In this document: positions 26,110-34,631 of the stretch, piece by piece
How positions within the stretch are numbered: position 1 is the stretch's first letter
Layout of the letters: the number at the start of each line of letters is the position of its first letter
Position numbers and translations under genes: made by a program
The notes under the pieces: model-generated
Told to the model about the DNA's origin: nothing
The model's input: the letters and a program-made list of their open reading frames with translations, nothing else
Database searches by the model: none
DNA from: Chloroflexi bacterium OHK40
GTDB taxonomy: Bacteria > Chloroflexota > Chloroflexia > Chloroflexales > Chloroflexaceae
Direction: 5' to 3'
DNA: 64,000 nt
NCBI GenBank assembly: GCA_004367505.1
Contig: SFCB01000014.1
Location: forward strand, 1 to 64,000

Positions 26110-27081
26110 TCAGTCGCTAAGAGTGGCACGGTCGCCCAGCGTTTGGCGAAACCAATCAACGTACTGCTGTATGCCTGTACGCCAATCAATGGTAGGAGTG
26201 AGATTCAGCCCCTGCGACACACCTGGGTCAGCAACAAGATACGCAGGGTCGCCAGGGCGAGAATGACCACTAAAGCGAAGTTCTGGTGCAAGTCCCCAGG
26301 CCCGGCATACCTGATCGGCAACCGCGCGTACACGTGTCGCGATGCCAGTCCCACCATTCAGAACAAACCCCGTAGGCGAGGCGTGATCCGCTGCCATAGC
26401 CAGCCACGCTGCTGCATCCTCTACATGCAACCAATCACGCGACTCTTCCCCGCTTCCATCCAGGTGAAGCACCTTCGGGGCCACCTGAAGCCGAGCACAA
26501 AGATCCCATAGCAACTGCTTACGCAACAATGGCCCATAAATGGAGAACAGTCGTACCGTAGCTGTGGAAAGACCAAAGCTAAGCCGGTAGGAGTCAACAA
26601 GCAACTCTGCAATACGTTTATGGTAACCGTAGGGCGAGTATGGTGCTAGTGCAGCATCCTCGGTGATCGGCCGACAATGGCCATCACCATAGACCGCTGC
26701 GCTTGAGGCAAGGACGATCCGAACGGCTGGTGCGTGGCTGCGCATCCACTCCAGCAATTGGAGCGTCGACTCAACGGAGCGACGATAATCCTCTTCAGGT
26801 GCCAGGAGCGAAAACCCGACCGAACTACCTCCAGCCAGATGAAAGATTACCTGAGGAAAGCCGACGTTGCGAGCAAGCATGTCGAGGTTTGCTGGCACAA
26901 TATCGCCATTGATCCAGGTGGTCACCCCCCAATGTTGCGCCTGTTCCTGGGGCCAGGCACCATGGCCCAGACCGACAACCTGTGCACCTCTGGTAGCCAG
27001 GAATCTGGCCAGGTAGCGCCCAATAAAGCCTCTGGCGCCTGTGATCAGCACCAGCTGTCCCTTAAAGTCTCGATTGGTCAT
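26110..27081 (-). CDS. NAD-dependent sugar epimerase/dehydratase
   Basis: A 323-residue extended short-chain dehydrogenase. The NAD-binding glycine motif is GARGFIG (residues 15-21) and the catalytic dyad YGYHK (Tyr151, Lys155), with the serine in SSAAVYGDG just before. The family acts on nucleotide-linked sugars (epimerase, 4,6-dehydratase or 4-reductase). GDP-mannose or dTDP-glucose type cannot be told apart here, and the absence of neighbouring rml genes argues against the latter. It is packed between the acyltransferase and GT4 genes in the operon and probably prepares an activated sugar for the repeat unit. Confidence 0.87.
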   Translation of the reverse strand: MTNRDFKGQLVLITGARGFIGRYLARFLATRGAQVVGLGHGAWPQEQAQHWGVTTWINGDIVPANLDMLARNVGFPQVIFHLAGGSSVGFSLLAPEEDYRRSVESTLQLLEWMRSHAPAVRIVLASSAAVYGDGHCRPITEDAALAPYSPYGYHKRIAELLVDSYRLSFGLSTATVRLFSIYGPLLRKQLLWDLCARLQVAPKVLHLDGSGEESRDWLHVEDAAAWLAMAADHASPTGFVLNGGTGIATRVRAVADQVCRAWGLAPELRFSGHSRPGDPAYLVADPGVSQGLNLTPTIDWRTGIQQYVDWFRQTLGDRATLSD

Positions 27082-27107
27082 GCTATGCTACTCACTTTCC
27101 CTGGCGG

Positions 27108-27713
27108 TCACCGCTCATCGGGCCCAAGGACGCGAACGGTTCGTGCCGGGTTTCCGGCCACAATGGTCCACGGAGGAACATCGTCAGTGACAACGGCACC
27201 AGCGCCCACGATCGCACCTGTACCGATAGAGACGCCACGAAGTACAATTGCACCTGCTCCGATCCAGGCATCCGCGCCGATAGTAACCGCTCGTGCACCA
27301 AGATCGACATCGACCGGATGGAAACCAGCGATAATCTGCCGGGCTTGCCGGTGACGCTCCCGGGCCGAGATCGGATGGCTCAAGTTATCGAGGATCGTCA
27401 CATTGTGGCTAATCAGCACACGGTCACCAATCGCAATGCGCTCAACAGCCCACAAATAGCTATGCGCTCCGATATAGCAATCATTTCCTACTTCAATCCG
27501 TCCACAGCGTCCGAGTGCCAGTAATTCACCACGAATAGCACTGCGTTCACCAATAACAATCGCACCAGCAGGGGCGGCATGGATACGCAACCGTGCTGAA
27601 GCATGGAGTCGGGAGGTTGCTCCGATTTTGAAGCAGCCAGGGGGGTAACGGAGTTGCAACATTAGCACTTTTGCTCTGGATACTACCCGCCACAGAAGTT
27701 GCACCCCCTTCAT
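27108..27713 (-). CDS. Left-handed beta-helix (hexapeptide) acyltransferase
   Basis: A 201-residue acetyltransferase of the maltose/galactoside/NodL-like group. Hexapeptide repeats run from about residue 55 (IVIGERSAIRGELLALGRC) through RIEVGNDCYIGAHS and VTIGADAWIGAGAIVLRGVSIG to the usual end GAGAVVTDDVPPWTIVAGNPA. ATG 27713 (MKGVQLLW) is chosen because it lies seven bases after the stop of the upstream methyltransferase; longer frames overlap that gene. It probably O- or N-acetylates a sugar of the repeat unit, using acetyl-CoA in the cytoplasm. Confidence 0.9.
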   Translation of the reverse strand: MKGVQLLWRVVSRAKVLMLQLRYPPGCFKIGATSRLHASARLRIHAAPAGAIVIGERSAIRGELLALGRCGRIEVGNDCYIGAHSYLWAVERIAIGDRVLISHNVTILDNLSHPISARERHRQARQIIAGFHPVDVDLGARAVTIGADAWIGAGAIVLRGVSIGTGAIVGAGAVVTDDVPPWTIVAGNPARTVRVLGPDER

Positions 27714-27720
27714 AGCAGGC

Positions 27721-28593
27721 TCACTTCCGCAACTCCACGCAGCATATCGCTCGCGAGAATGCCAGAAAATCGGGCTCGTACTGCTTTGAGGAATGAATAT
27801 CGAAAGTATTAGCATCTGCACATTCGGCAGCCGTGGCAGGGCGCCAACCATCAGCATAGTAACGGAAGTAAGCTCGCTGATGTTCACATGGCTCAAAAAA
27901 AGCGATCATTTCCTCTACAGCGGCCTCATCGAAGACTTGATACCACTCACAGACAGCCCGTTTACCATAGGGAAAACTAAGAAAAAGCGTACCCCCAGCC
28001 CGCAGAATACGGCGATACTCAGCCAGAGCCTTCAGGTAATCCCGATCGCGAAGCTCGTTCTTGCTCGTATCAGCAGTATAGAGCAGCGTATTATCCAGAC
28101 CAATATGCTCAATCGTCGAAAGGCTAACGATCCAGTCGAAATACTCATCACGAAAACACGAATCGCGCAAATCTTCGTAGATATAGGAAATCCCGCGTCG
28201 GGTATAACTGCGCAACTCAGGCGCGAGTGTGGCAATAAACACACGTTTGCTGGCCAGGCGGGGGTGTTGAAGGATATAGTCGAAGTTAAGCACAGAGCCA
28301 GCGTCGAGAAGAACACCAGATCCTGGGGGAAGACGCGAGAAGAACCATGGATACTCCACGATGCGCTCGTCAAGGCGGAATCCGAAGCGGCGCGGCCAGT
28401 CATCGCGGGCAAATGGATTGCTGCGCAACGCCCAACCGATCGCAATACGCTTGTAACTCGTATAACCCAGGCTAAACGGGCGCATCCCACGGCACAGGTA
28501 GATCGGTGCGAGAAGGAGATCGATGATCCTGTTAATAACAGTGATGAAGCTATCAATGGCAGGGACGAGCATCCGGGCAAGGGTCATGAGCAT
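27721..28593 (-). CDS. SAM-dependent methyltransferase (paralogue A)
   Basis: A 290-residue class I methyltransferase. SGVLLDAGSVLNFDY is the SAM-binding motif I, followed by FDWIVSLSTIEHIGLDN and LRAGGTLFLSFPYG. About 45 N-terminal residues include an amphipathic/hydrophobic stretch that may touch the membrane. It resembles the enzyme at 38529-39320: both have RxGFRL, a glutamate-isoleucine-valine-glutamate step, LDxG and VSxSTIEHxGLxN in the same order, so they are distant paralogues within one operon. It probably methylates a sugar or lipid-linked oligosaccharide. Confidence 0.85.
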   Translation of the reverse strand: MLMTLARMLVPAIDSFITVINRIIDLLLAPIYLCRGMRPFSLGYTSYKRIAIGWALRSNPFARDDWPRRFGFRLDERIVEYPWFFSRLPPGSGVLLDAGSVLNFDYILQHPRLASKRVFIATLAPELRSYTRRGISYIYEDLRDSCFRDEYFDWIVSLSTIEHIGLDNTLLYTADTSKNELRDRDYLKALAEYRRILRAGGTLFLSFPYGKRAVCEWYQVFDEAAVEEMIAFFEPCEHQRAYFRYYADGWRPATAAECADANTFDIHSSKQYEPDFLAFSRAICCVELRK

Positions 28594-28602
28594 GGGAGAT
28601 CC

Positions 28603-30087
28603 TCAGGGCCGGTGAATTACGGCGAGTGATGATTGGGGCGGCAACCACTGGGGTATGCGCTGCGATAGGTCTGGTCGCGGGTAAGTCGCAAGGCAACCGC
28701 ATATAATCCAGAACAGAGCCGCTACTTGCCCCGCATTCATCCAATCACCAGTTTGATTGACAAGCGTCAGCGCCATGACCGAAACCAGCAGGGCCAGAAA
28801 CAGCCGGCGCTCGCCCCGTGTGTAGTGCTGATTCAGTATGAGGCGCGCGGCCCGGTACAGGCAAAAGGCATACAACCAGATCAGGATCAGCGCAGGGAGC
28901 ACACCCGCATGGTAAGCCACCTCAAGGAAGCTATTGTGTGTACTGAGGCCAAACTCAGGATTAGCATTCGAACCCCACGAGACATCAAGCATTGTAATCG
29001 AGTGGCTGGTACCAAACAGCGGATTCCGCCTGATTTGCTCAATAACAATCGCCCAGAGTGCCACACGGCCATTCAGTGAAGCAAACTCACGGCCTGCTCT
29101 GGCGCCGAAAAATCCATCGTAGGTGACGGCAATTGCCGCCTGTACTGGTGGAAGGAACAATCCAACGATCAGCATGATTCCTGCGATGGGCAGAAGCCAG
29201 CTGAGGGTACGGCGAGAGGTTAGCACGACACGGAAACGCAAGACAAGCACAAAGGCCGCAAGGAGAACAAAAGTGGCCAGTAAGGTGCGCACGAATGCAG
29301 CCCCAACCCCCACCGCCATCAGGAAAAAGGCCGCAGGCATCCAGCGAGGCATGGGATCAGGTGAGGTGAGGAGGCAGAGAGCAATCAGGGCACCCACACA
29401 GAGGCTAACAATTGCCCCTGTAAAGCTACCGTAAGCTCGATAAAGTGTGACCCCGGCCAGATTTAATGTACGAACCTGGTTAATATAGTCGGTGGCAGCA
29501 TAGTACTCCATGCGCGCCTGGAAACTGGCCAGCGGTTCAGGCTGGAACACACCGAGGTAGCGGGGTGTCGTATCACCTGTGAGTAAGCGGCCGGCACTTG
29601 CCGTCTGCACAACGGCAATCGCACCGACAGCCATGCCGCCGAGACAGAATGCAAGCAGAAAGCGCCGTAGCCGCTCAGGGCGAGCAAGAGCAGCACCTAC
29701 AAACAGGAACAACACCGAGAGTAGATAGATGCGCACCACGTAGTTGATCACCCGTACCGGTCCCCAGGTAGCCAGCCGATTGTCTATCGCAGCTAGAGCA
29801 ACCCAGCCAACAATCAGCAATGCCAGGCCTAGCACGACCAGGTAGCGGAGGCGAACACGGATCCGGCCGTGGCGCGCGATACAAGCAACCTCATAACCAA
29901 GGTAGACTACCAGCAGCACGTGGATAAGCTGCAAGTTTATCTCACCTGGCAGCAAGGCAGCGAAGTCAAAGGCGAAGAATAAGTTAAAGCCGATCAGATC
30001 GAGCAGTGCCTGACGAATTCCGTGGCGCCGCGCGAGAATCCAGAAGGCTACCACCATTGGCACCAGAAACAGCGCGTAGCCCATCAT
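28603..30087 (-). CDS. O-antigen ligase / Wzy-type polymerase-like membrane protein
   Basis: About 494 residues with roughly eleven helices and one large extracytoplasmic loop containing RVALWAIVIEQIRRNPLFG and GLSTHNSFLEVAYHAGVL. The H-N-S-F-L-E-V/L pattern is the hallmark of the O-antigen ligase/Wzy (Wzy_C, WaaL-like) superfamily, which joins lipid-linked repeat units outside the membrane. ATG 30087 is chosen; it starts two bases after the stop of the upstream gene, implying coupling. Whether it polymerises or ligates is open, but a Wzx-like flippase is in the same operon and a Wzz-like protein at 16815, which favours a polymerase. Confidence 0.88.
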   Translation of the reverse strand: MMGYALFLVPMVVAFWILARRHGIRQALLDLIGFNLFFAFDFAALLPGEINLQLIHVLLVVYLGYEVACIARHGRIRVRLRYLVVLGLALLIVGWVALAAIDNRLATWGPVRVINYVVRIYLLSVLFLFVGAALARPERLRRFLLAFCLGGMAVGAIAVVQTASAGRLLTGDTTPRYLGVFQPEPLASFQARMEYYAATDYINQVRTLNLAGVTLYRAYGSFTGAIVSLCVGALIALCLLTSPDPMPRWMPAAFFLMAVGVGAAFVRTLLATFVLLAAFVLVLRFRVVLTSRRTLSWLLPIAGIMLIVGLFLPPVQAAIAVTYDGFFGARAGREFASLNGRVALWAIVIEQIRRNPLFGTSHSITMLDVSWGSNANPEFGLSTHNSFLEVAYHAGVLPALILIWLYAFCLYRAARLILNQHYTRGERRLFLALLVSVMALTLVNQTGDWMNAGQVAALFWIICGCLATYPRPDLSQRIPQWLPPQSSLAVIHRP

Positions 30088-30089
30088 GG

Positions 30090-31784
30090 TCAGGCCACCC
30101 CGAGCCGCTCGGCAGGATACACAAAGGGGCTTCCCGTCAAGATGCCATCGCAAATGACATCGAGCCCCGGCACCGCCCCGGGCATCACATCGTCCAGCCG
30201 CTCGAACTGAATCGTGTACGGTGGCCACCCAGGACCAGGCAACACACAGGCGACATGAATCATGCGCCGGAAGAAGAAGTGGTATGCGTACTTACGGGCA
30301 CGTGTCGTGGTCGCCGCATCCATACGTCGGCCCACGGGCAGAGTTGCGAGCATTTCGGCATATTCGGCTGCGCTGCTGGCGTCGCGCGTGAGGCCCTTGT
30401 TCCGAATCCAGGCTTCACCAGCAACGATCACTGGCACCCCCAAGCTTGTCAACTCTACGCCTGTCTTCGTGCCGTAGATGATCACGCTGTCGCATTGGAG
30501 CATTGCAGCGTAGGTGCTGATTTGACTCTCAGGAGGGATGACAAAGACGTTTGGGGGAAGGACCGGAAACATTTGACGGATCTCGCTAACAACTGGTTGC
30601 CGAGAAGGAATAGCCCCACGCACCTCGGCGGGATGCACCCGGATCAGCAGTTGCAGATCCGGTCGATCAGCGAAGGCCGTAATTGTAGCGCGAATCCACT
30701 CCAACATGTTTGGAAATGCATTAGCCGGATAGTGGAGTTGCGCGTCCCACACAACGTTCGTGAGCAGACCGATCGTAGGCTTGCTGAAATCGATACCCAA
30801 CTCACGAACAATCTGATCAAGTTCTTCCCTCGGCTTCTCGTGGAAATAGATCCAGTCGCGACTACCATGCCAGCGGCTGCGCAGATAATCAAGCACATCC
30901 GCTTCCATCTTTTCACTCCAGGGCAACTCCTCCCAGGTAGAAGTAGGTTCATCCATCAGCGTATGATGGTACGTGTCGTTGTGGCTGAAAATGAAGCACT
31001 GCTTTCGGTAAGCCGCAGACCAGTTGACAACCCTCACACCACGCTGTCGGCAGACTTCACCGATCACACCCTGGGGAACGTAGATTCCGTGATGAAAGCA
31101 GACTGCGGCATACTCCTCACGCCGGAGCAAACCATCTACCGCAGCAGCGGTGCGGAGCGCTGCGGCAAGATACCGACGCAGTACCGGCTCACTCTCGGGC
31201 TCGTGCTCAAGCGTGCCCATGGCAAAAAAGCGCAAGGCCCCTGCCAGCGCGTGTTCACCCACGGCAAGCCCATGAGCACGGTAGGCAGGGATCGCAGCAG
31301 CCGGCAACTCCCTGGCAACAGCATCGGCCTGCACGATCTCATCAGCACTGAGCAGTTGACTGTAGCGATAGATAGGAAGGCCCAAAGGTGTATATGTTGC
31401 AACTCCGTGGCGATAGCAACTCCTACAAAGCGGCTCGGAGCCATGTTCAGCAAACTCCGCAGCACTGGAAAAGTCAGCATACATAGCCTGCATGCATGCA
31501 GGCAGCGCTTCATCACAAAGTAGAATATGCACCTCTGCACCCCGAAGCGTTAGCGCTACGGCGAGCAGACTTTCGATAGGCGTAACCCCTTTATGGCCAC
31601 CAGTACTGGTAGCAATGAGAATCTTGGGCCCCCCGCGAGCCGCCGCACGGGCTTGATCCCACCTGGCGGTTTGATCCTTCAGCAGGGATGCCCAGTCGGG
31701 CGAGGGATCCACCGGTAACAGATCACGCTTAAGTTTCCGGGCGGTGCGCAAGAGTTTCTGCGTTAGCCCTGTCTTCGAGTTCAT
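30090..31784 (-). CDS. Capsule polysaccharide biosynthesis-like GT-B protein (KpsC/KpsS-like)
   Basis: A 564-residue GT-B-like protein. KILIATSTGGHKGVTPIESLLA opens a first Rossmann-like domain; the C-terminal half has GLLTNVVWDAQLHY, LQLLIRVHPAEVRG and VIIYGTKTGVELTSLGVPV then AWIRNKGLT. The HPAE and YGTxTGxE(L/A) motifs are those of the capsule-synthesis proteins whose best-known members, KpsC and KpsS, transfer beta-Kdo from CMP-Kdo. That would match the ulosonic-acid genes immediately upstream in the operon, but the transfer of such a sugar here is inferred. A CRSC pair near residue 120 is unusual. Confidence 0.7.
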   Translation of the reverse strand: MNSKTGLTQKLLRTARKLKRDLLPVDPSPDWASLLKDQTARWDQARAAARGGPKILIATSTGGHKGVTPIESLLAVALTLRGAEVHILLCDEALPACMQAMYADFSSAAEFAEHGSEPLCRSCYRHGVATYTPLGLPIYRYSQLLSADEIVQADAVARELPAAAIPAYRAHGLAVGEHALAGALRFFAMGTLEHEPESEPVLRRYLAAALRTAAAVDGLLRREEYAAVCFHHGIYVPQGVIGEVCRQRGVRVVNWSAAYRKQCFIFSHNDTYHHTLMDEPTSTWEELPWSEKMEADVLDYLRSRWHGSRDWIYFHEKPREELDQIVRELGIDFSKPTIGLLTNVVWDAQLHYPANAFPNMLEWIRATITAFADRPDLQLLIRVHPAEVRGAIPSRQPVVSEIRQMFPVLPPNVFVIPPESQISTYAAMLQCDSVIIYGTKTGVELTSLGVPVIVAGEAWIRNKGLTRDASSAAEYAEMLATLPVGRRMDAATTTRARKYAYHFFFRRMIHVACVLPGPGWPPYTIQFERLDDVMPGAVPGLDVICDGILTGSPFVYPAERLGVA

Positions 31785-31817
31785 TAGGGTACCTACTCAC
31801 ATGACAAGTGCTGCGAA

Positions 31818-33728
31818 TCACACCAGGAGGCTCATCATCCGCTCGGCCAGGCTTGCCGCATCGAGACGATGGGCCACCAGCACCTCGTCATTCGTGCCGC
31901 AGAGGGGGATCTCCTCGACGCCAAAACATGTCACTACGGGGCGATTCGTGAGCCCGAGGCCCGCGATCGCGGCCGCCACATGTTCCCCCTGCCCTCCAGT
32001 CACATAGTGATTGTCGAGCGTGAAGACAGCGGAGCAGCCGGCAATGACATCCCGCAGCCATTCGCGATCAACCAGGTTTAGCCATGGCAGGTTAACAACT
32101 TTCAGTCCGATCCCACGCTCGGCAAGCAGCCGCGCGGCCTCCCAGGCTTGTGGCAGCAGAACCGGCCCATATCCGATCACCACGGCGGCATCACCCTCTC
32201 TCAGTACCGCCCCCTGGCCCGGCTCTAGCCGGTAGCCTTCGGGGAGCCGATACGGCACCCGACATGGGATAGAGACAAGCCGCAGGTAGCCGCTGCCGGT
32301 GTGGCGATTGAGTAGATAATCGAGCGCCAGGCCCACTTCCTGCTCACAGCAGGGCTCGATCATGGCCATCCCGGGAACGGCCGCGAGGATGTCGATATCG
32401 CGCACACTCTGGTGAGAGTGCCCTGGACCTCCAGGCAGCAGCCCGGCGAGCGAGCCAACATAGATGACCTTGGTACGCTCGGTGGCATTGTTGTAGATCT
32501 GCTCGTTGGCCCGAGGCGGCATAAAGCACGCAAACGAGTGGCAGATCGGCAGCAACCCCTGGAGCGCCATCGCCCCGGCCTGGGAAACCATATCCTGCTC
32601 AGCGATTCCGCACTCGACAAAGCGCTCCGGGAAGCGCTCCTCAAACGCCAGCAGCCCCGTATCGAGCGCCAGGTCGGCGTCGAGGGCCACAATCCGCGGA
32701 TTGGCCTCTGCCTGCGCCACCAGTGCCTGTCCATAGGCAGACACCATACGTTGTGTTCCAGCCAGCGCGGGACGCTCCGGGCAGGGCACGGCCTCGAGTT
32801 GAAGCGGCATCCTCCCGAAGGCCGCAAGCATCTTATTCGCCCGGGCGATCAACTCCTCAACCCCTCGCGTGTAGTCCTCGGGGGTGGGAGCACCACTGTG
32901 AAAGCGGTAGAGCCTGTCACCAGGCTGGAGCGCGCTCCCCTCCATAAAGGAGACCCCTTTGCCCTTCACGGTGTCGGCAATCAGGATCTTCGGCTGACCT
33001 ACGACGTTGCGCAGGCATTCAAAAGCCTGCTGTAAGGCCACAAAATCGTGACCATCACAGCGAGCCACGTACCATCCGAAGGCCTGCAACTTTGCTTCGA
33101 GGGCTCCCAGGCTACTCACCTGCTCCACCCAGATATCCGACTGAATCTTGTTGTGGTCAATAATCACCGTGATCTCATCGAAGCCACCGTTTGCCGTGGG
33201 CTGGAGCGACTCCCAGAACTGCCCTTCTTGCAACTCACCATCCCCGGTAAGCACAAACAAGCGGCCTGTCCGGCCAAGCAGCCGGCGCGCACGGGCCATG
33301 CCGCGGGCCTTCGAGACGCCCATGCCTAACGAGCCAGTATTTGTATGCATGTGCGGTGTACCAACATCGGGGTGGCCCGGCAACCCCCCAAGCCGGCGCA
33401 ACTTGTGCAGCAGATCGAAATCGAGCAACTCGAGTCCGATCAGCACCGCATACTTGCCCGGGGCATCATGGCCCTTCGATGAGAAGAAGATATCGCCATC
33501 ACCATGTTCACTCGACTCCGGGTGTTCTAGCTCCTCCAGAAAGAGCCAGGACAGGATGTCGAGCGAACTAAAGCTCGTCCCAAGATGGCCGGATCCTGCC
33601 CGCATGATCATATAGAGTGTATTGATACGGCAAAGCGTCGCAAACAGCGCGGCACGGTGCGCCGCCGGCACCTCAAGGGTGCGAGCGCGGTGCAACTCCG
33701 CAGCAGGAACATACCAGAGTGTGGTCAC
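31818..33728 (-). CDS. Transketolase
   Basis: About 636 residues, the full length of a one-chain transketolase. The thiamine-diphosphate motif GDGELQEGQFWES with Asn in IDHNKIQSD, the GSGHLGTSFSSLDIL and SSKGHDAPGKYA substrate-site blocks and the catalytic glutamate in VECGIAEQDMV are present. It moves a two-carbon ketol unit between sugar phosphates. GGAG lies seven bases before the GTG at 33728 but only one base before an ATG at 33734, so GTG is preferred. Its place between neuA and the capsule-type gene suggests a dedicated role in making an unusual sugar rather than in central metabolism. Confidence 0.93.
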   Translation of the reverse strand: MTTLWYVPAAELHRARTLEVPAAHRAALFATLCRINTLYMIMRAGSGHLGTSFSSLDILSWLFLEELEHPESSEHGDGDIFFSSKGHDAPGKYAVLIGLELLDFDLLHKLRRLGGLPGHPDVGTPHMHTNTGSLGMGVSKARGMARARRLLGRTGRLFVLTGDGELQEGQFWESLQPTANGGFDEITVIIDHNKIQSDIWVEQVSSLGALEAKLQAFGWYVARCDGHDFVALQQAFECLRNVVGQPKILIADTVKGKGVSFMEGSALQPGDRLYRFHSGAPTPEDYTRGVEELIARANKMLAAFGRMPLQLEAVPCPERPALAGTQRMVSAYGQALVAQAEANPRIVALDADLALDTGLLAFEERFPERFVECGIAEQDMVSQAGAMALQGLLPICHSFACFMPPRANEQIYNNATERTKVIYVGSLAGLLPGGPGHSHQSVRDIDILAAVPGMAMIEPCCEQEVGLALDYLLNRHTGSGYLRLVSIPCRVPYRLPEGYRLEPGQGAVLREGDAAVVIGYGPVLLPQAWEAARLLAERGIGLKVVNLPWLNLVDREWLRDVIAGCSAVFTLDNHYVTGGQGEHVAAAIAGLGLTNRPVVTCFGVEEIPLCGTNDEVLVAHRLDAASLAERMMSLLV

Positions 33729-33740
33729 GCGCATACTCCA

Positions 33741-34514
33741 TCAAGAGCGACTGGAATGCTCGCCGAATGGCACCTGATCGACGGTAGGGAGGGTTGCCTT
33801 CCCCTGGCGCAGCAACTCCTCGGCCACAAGCCAATCCATCCAGTCGTTCACATCAATGCCCTCATAGCCGACAGTGATGAAGGGGGCAAGTACCTGCCCG
33901 GCGATCGAGCGACTTTCAAAAACGACCCGACACCAGGCAATCTCGAGGCTTGCATTCTGAACATAGACCTCCGGAAGCGCCTGATACTGCTGGCTGTGCC
34001 AGGGCGTCCCGCGCGGGTGGAGCAGGAGCGGAGCCATGCGATCCCCATGAATCAGCCACATCTTGGCGGGGTGCTGCTTCACCTTCTCGATAGCGCGAAT
34101 CGAATCGATCCCAGGGCTGGCACAGAACTGCGCCCAGCAACGTTGAATCGTCTCAGGTTGCCGGAAGGGACTGGTCGGGCGCAGAATGCTGAAACAGTCG
34201 GGCAGGCGACCATCATCACGCAGCCGCGTGAGCGTATACTCGACCCAATCAATATCGGGGGAGAGATCGCCCGCAAACTCGACAGGGCGCAAGAAAGGCA
34301 CCTCGGCTCCGTAGTACCGAGCGATCGTAGCGGTATGTTCATCGTCGGTGGAGACGATTACAGCCTCAAAGATACCGCTGCGACGCGCTGCGGCGATGGT
34401 GTAGGCCAGCAGTGGATGGCCACCAAGGGGGCGAATATTCTTCCCCGGCACCCGCTTCGATCCTGAGCGGGCGGGGATCAGCGCGATCACACGTGGCGCG
34501 GCTGTGCTAGTCAT
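33741..34514 (-). CDS. neuA: CMP-acylneuraminate synthetase-like cytidylyltransferase
   Basis: A 257-residue nucleotidyltransferase of the NeuA/KdsB family. The CTP-binding loop is IALIPARSGSKRVPGKNI (residues 10-27), followed by AVIVSTDDEHTATIARYYGA, ILRPTSPFRQPETI and VYVQNASLEIAW, the order found in acylneuraminate cytidylyltransferases. It activates a 3-deoxy-ulosonic acid as its CMP derivative. The ATG at 34514 has GAGGAC upstream and a probable internal promoter (-10 at 34563). NeuB and a KdsC-type phosphatase in the same operon supply the expected substrate class; the exact acid is unknown. Confidence 0.88.
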   Translation of the reverse strand: MTSTAAPRVIALIPARSGSKRVPGKNIRPLGGHPLLAYTIAAARRSGIFEAVIVSTDDEHTATIARYYGAEVPFLRPVEFAGDLSPDIDWVEYTLTRLRDDGRLPDCFSILRPTSPFRQPETIQRCWAQFCASPGIDSIRAIEKVKQHPAKMWLIHGDRMAPLLLHPRGTPWHSQQYQALPEVYVQNASLEIAWCRVVFESRSIAGQVLAPFITVGYEGIDVNDWMDWLVAEELLRQGKATLPTVDQVPFGEHSSRS

Positions 34515-34562
34515 GGCAACCGTCCTCACGTCTGGCACAACCCGATGCCAACGCTGCGGGAC

Positions 34563-34568
34563 ATTATA
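34563..34568 (-). promoter_or_regulatory. Likely internal promoter before neuA
   Basis: A consensus TATAAT (34568-34563 on the minus strand) lies in the only large gap (117 bases) inside the operon, 48 bases before the neuA start. No good -35 could be matched. Confidence 0.4.
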
Positions 34569-34631
34569 ATCGAGTCTCCCAGCAATCCTGCGGGCAGTGC
34601 CGACTGCTCGCTATCGCATTCCCTGCATGCC

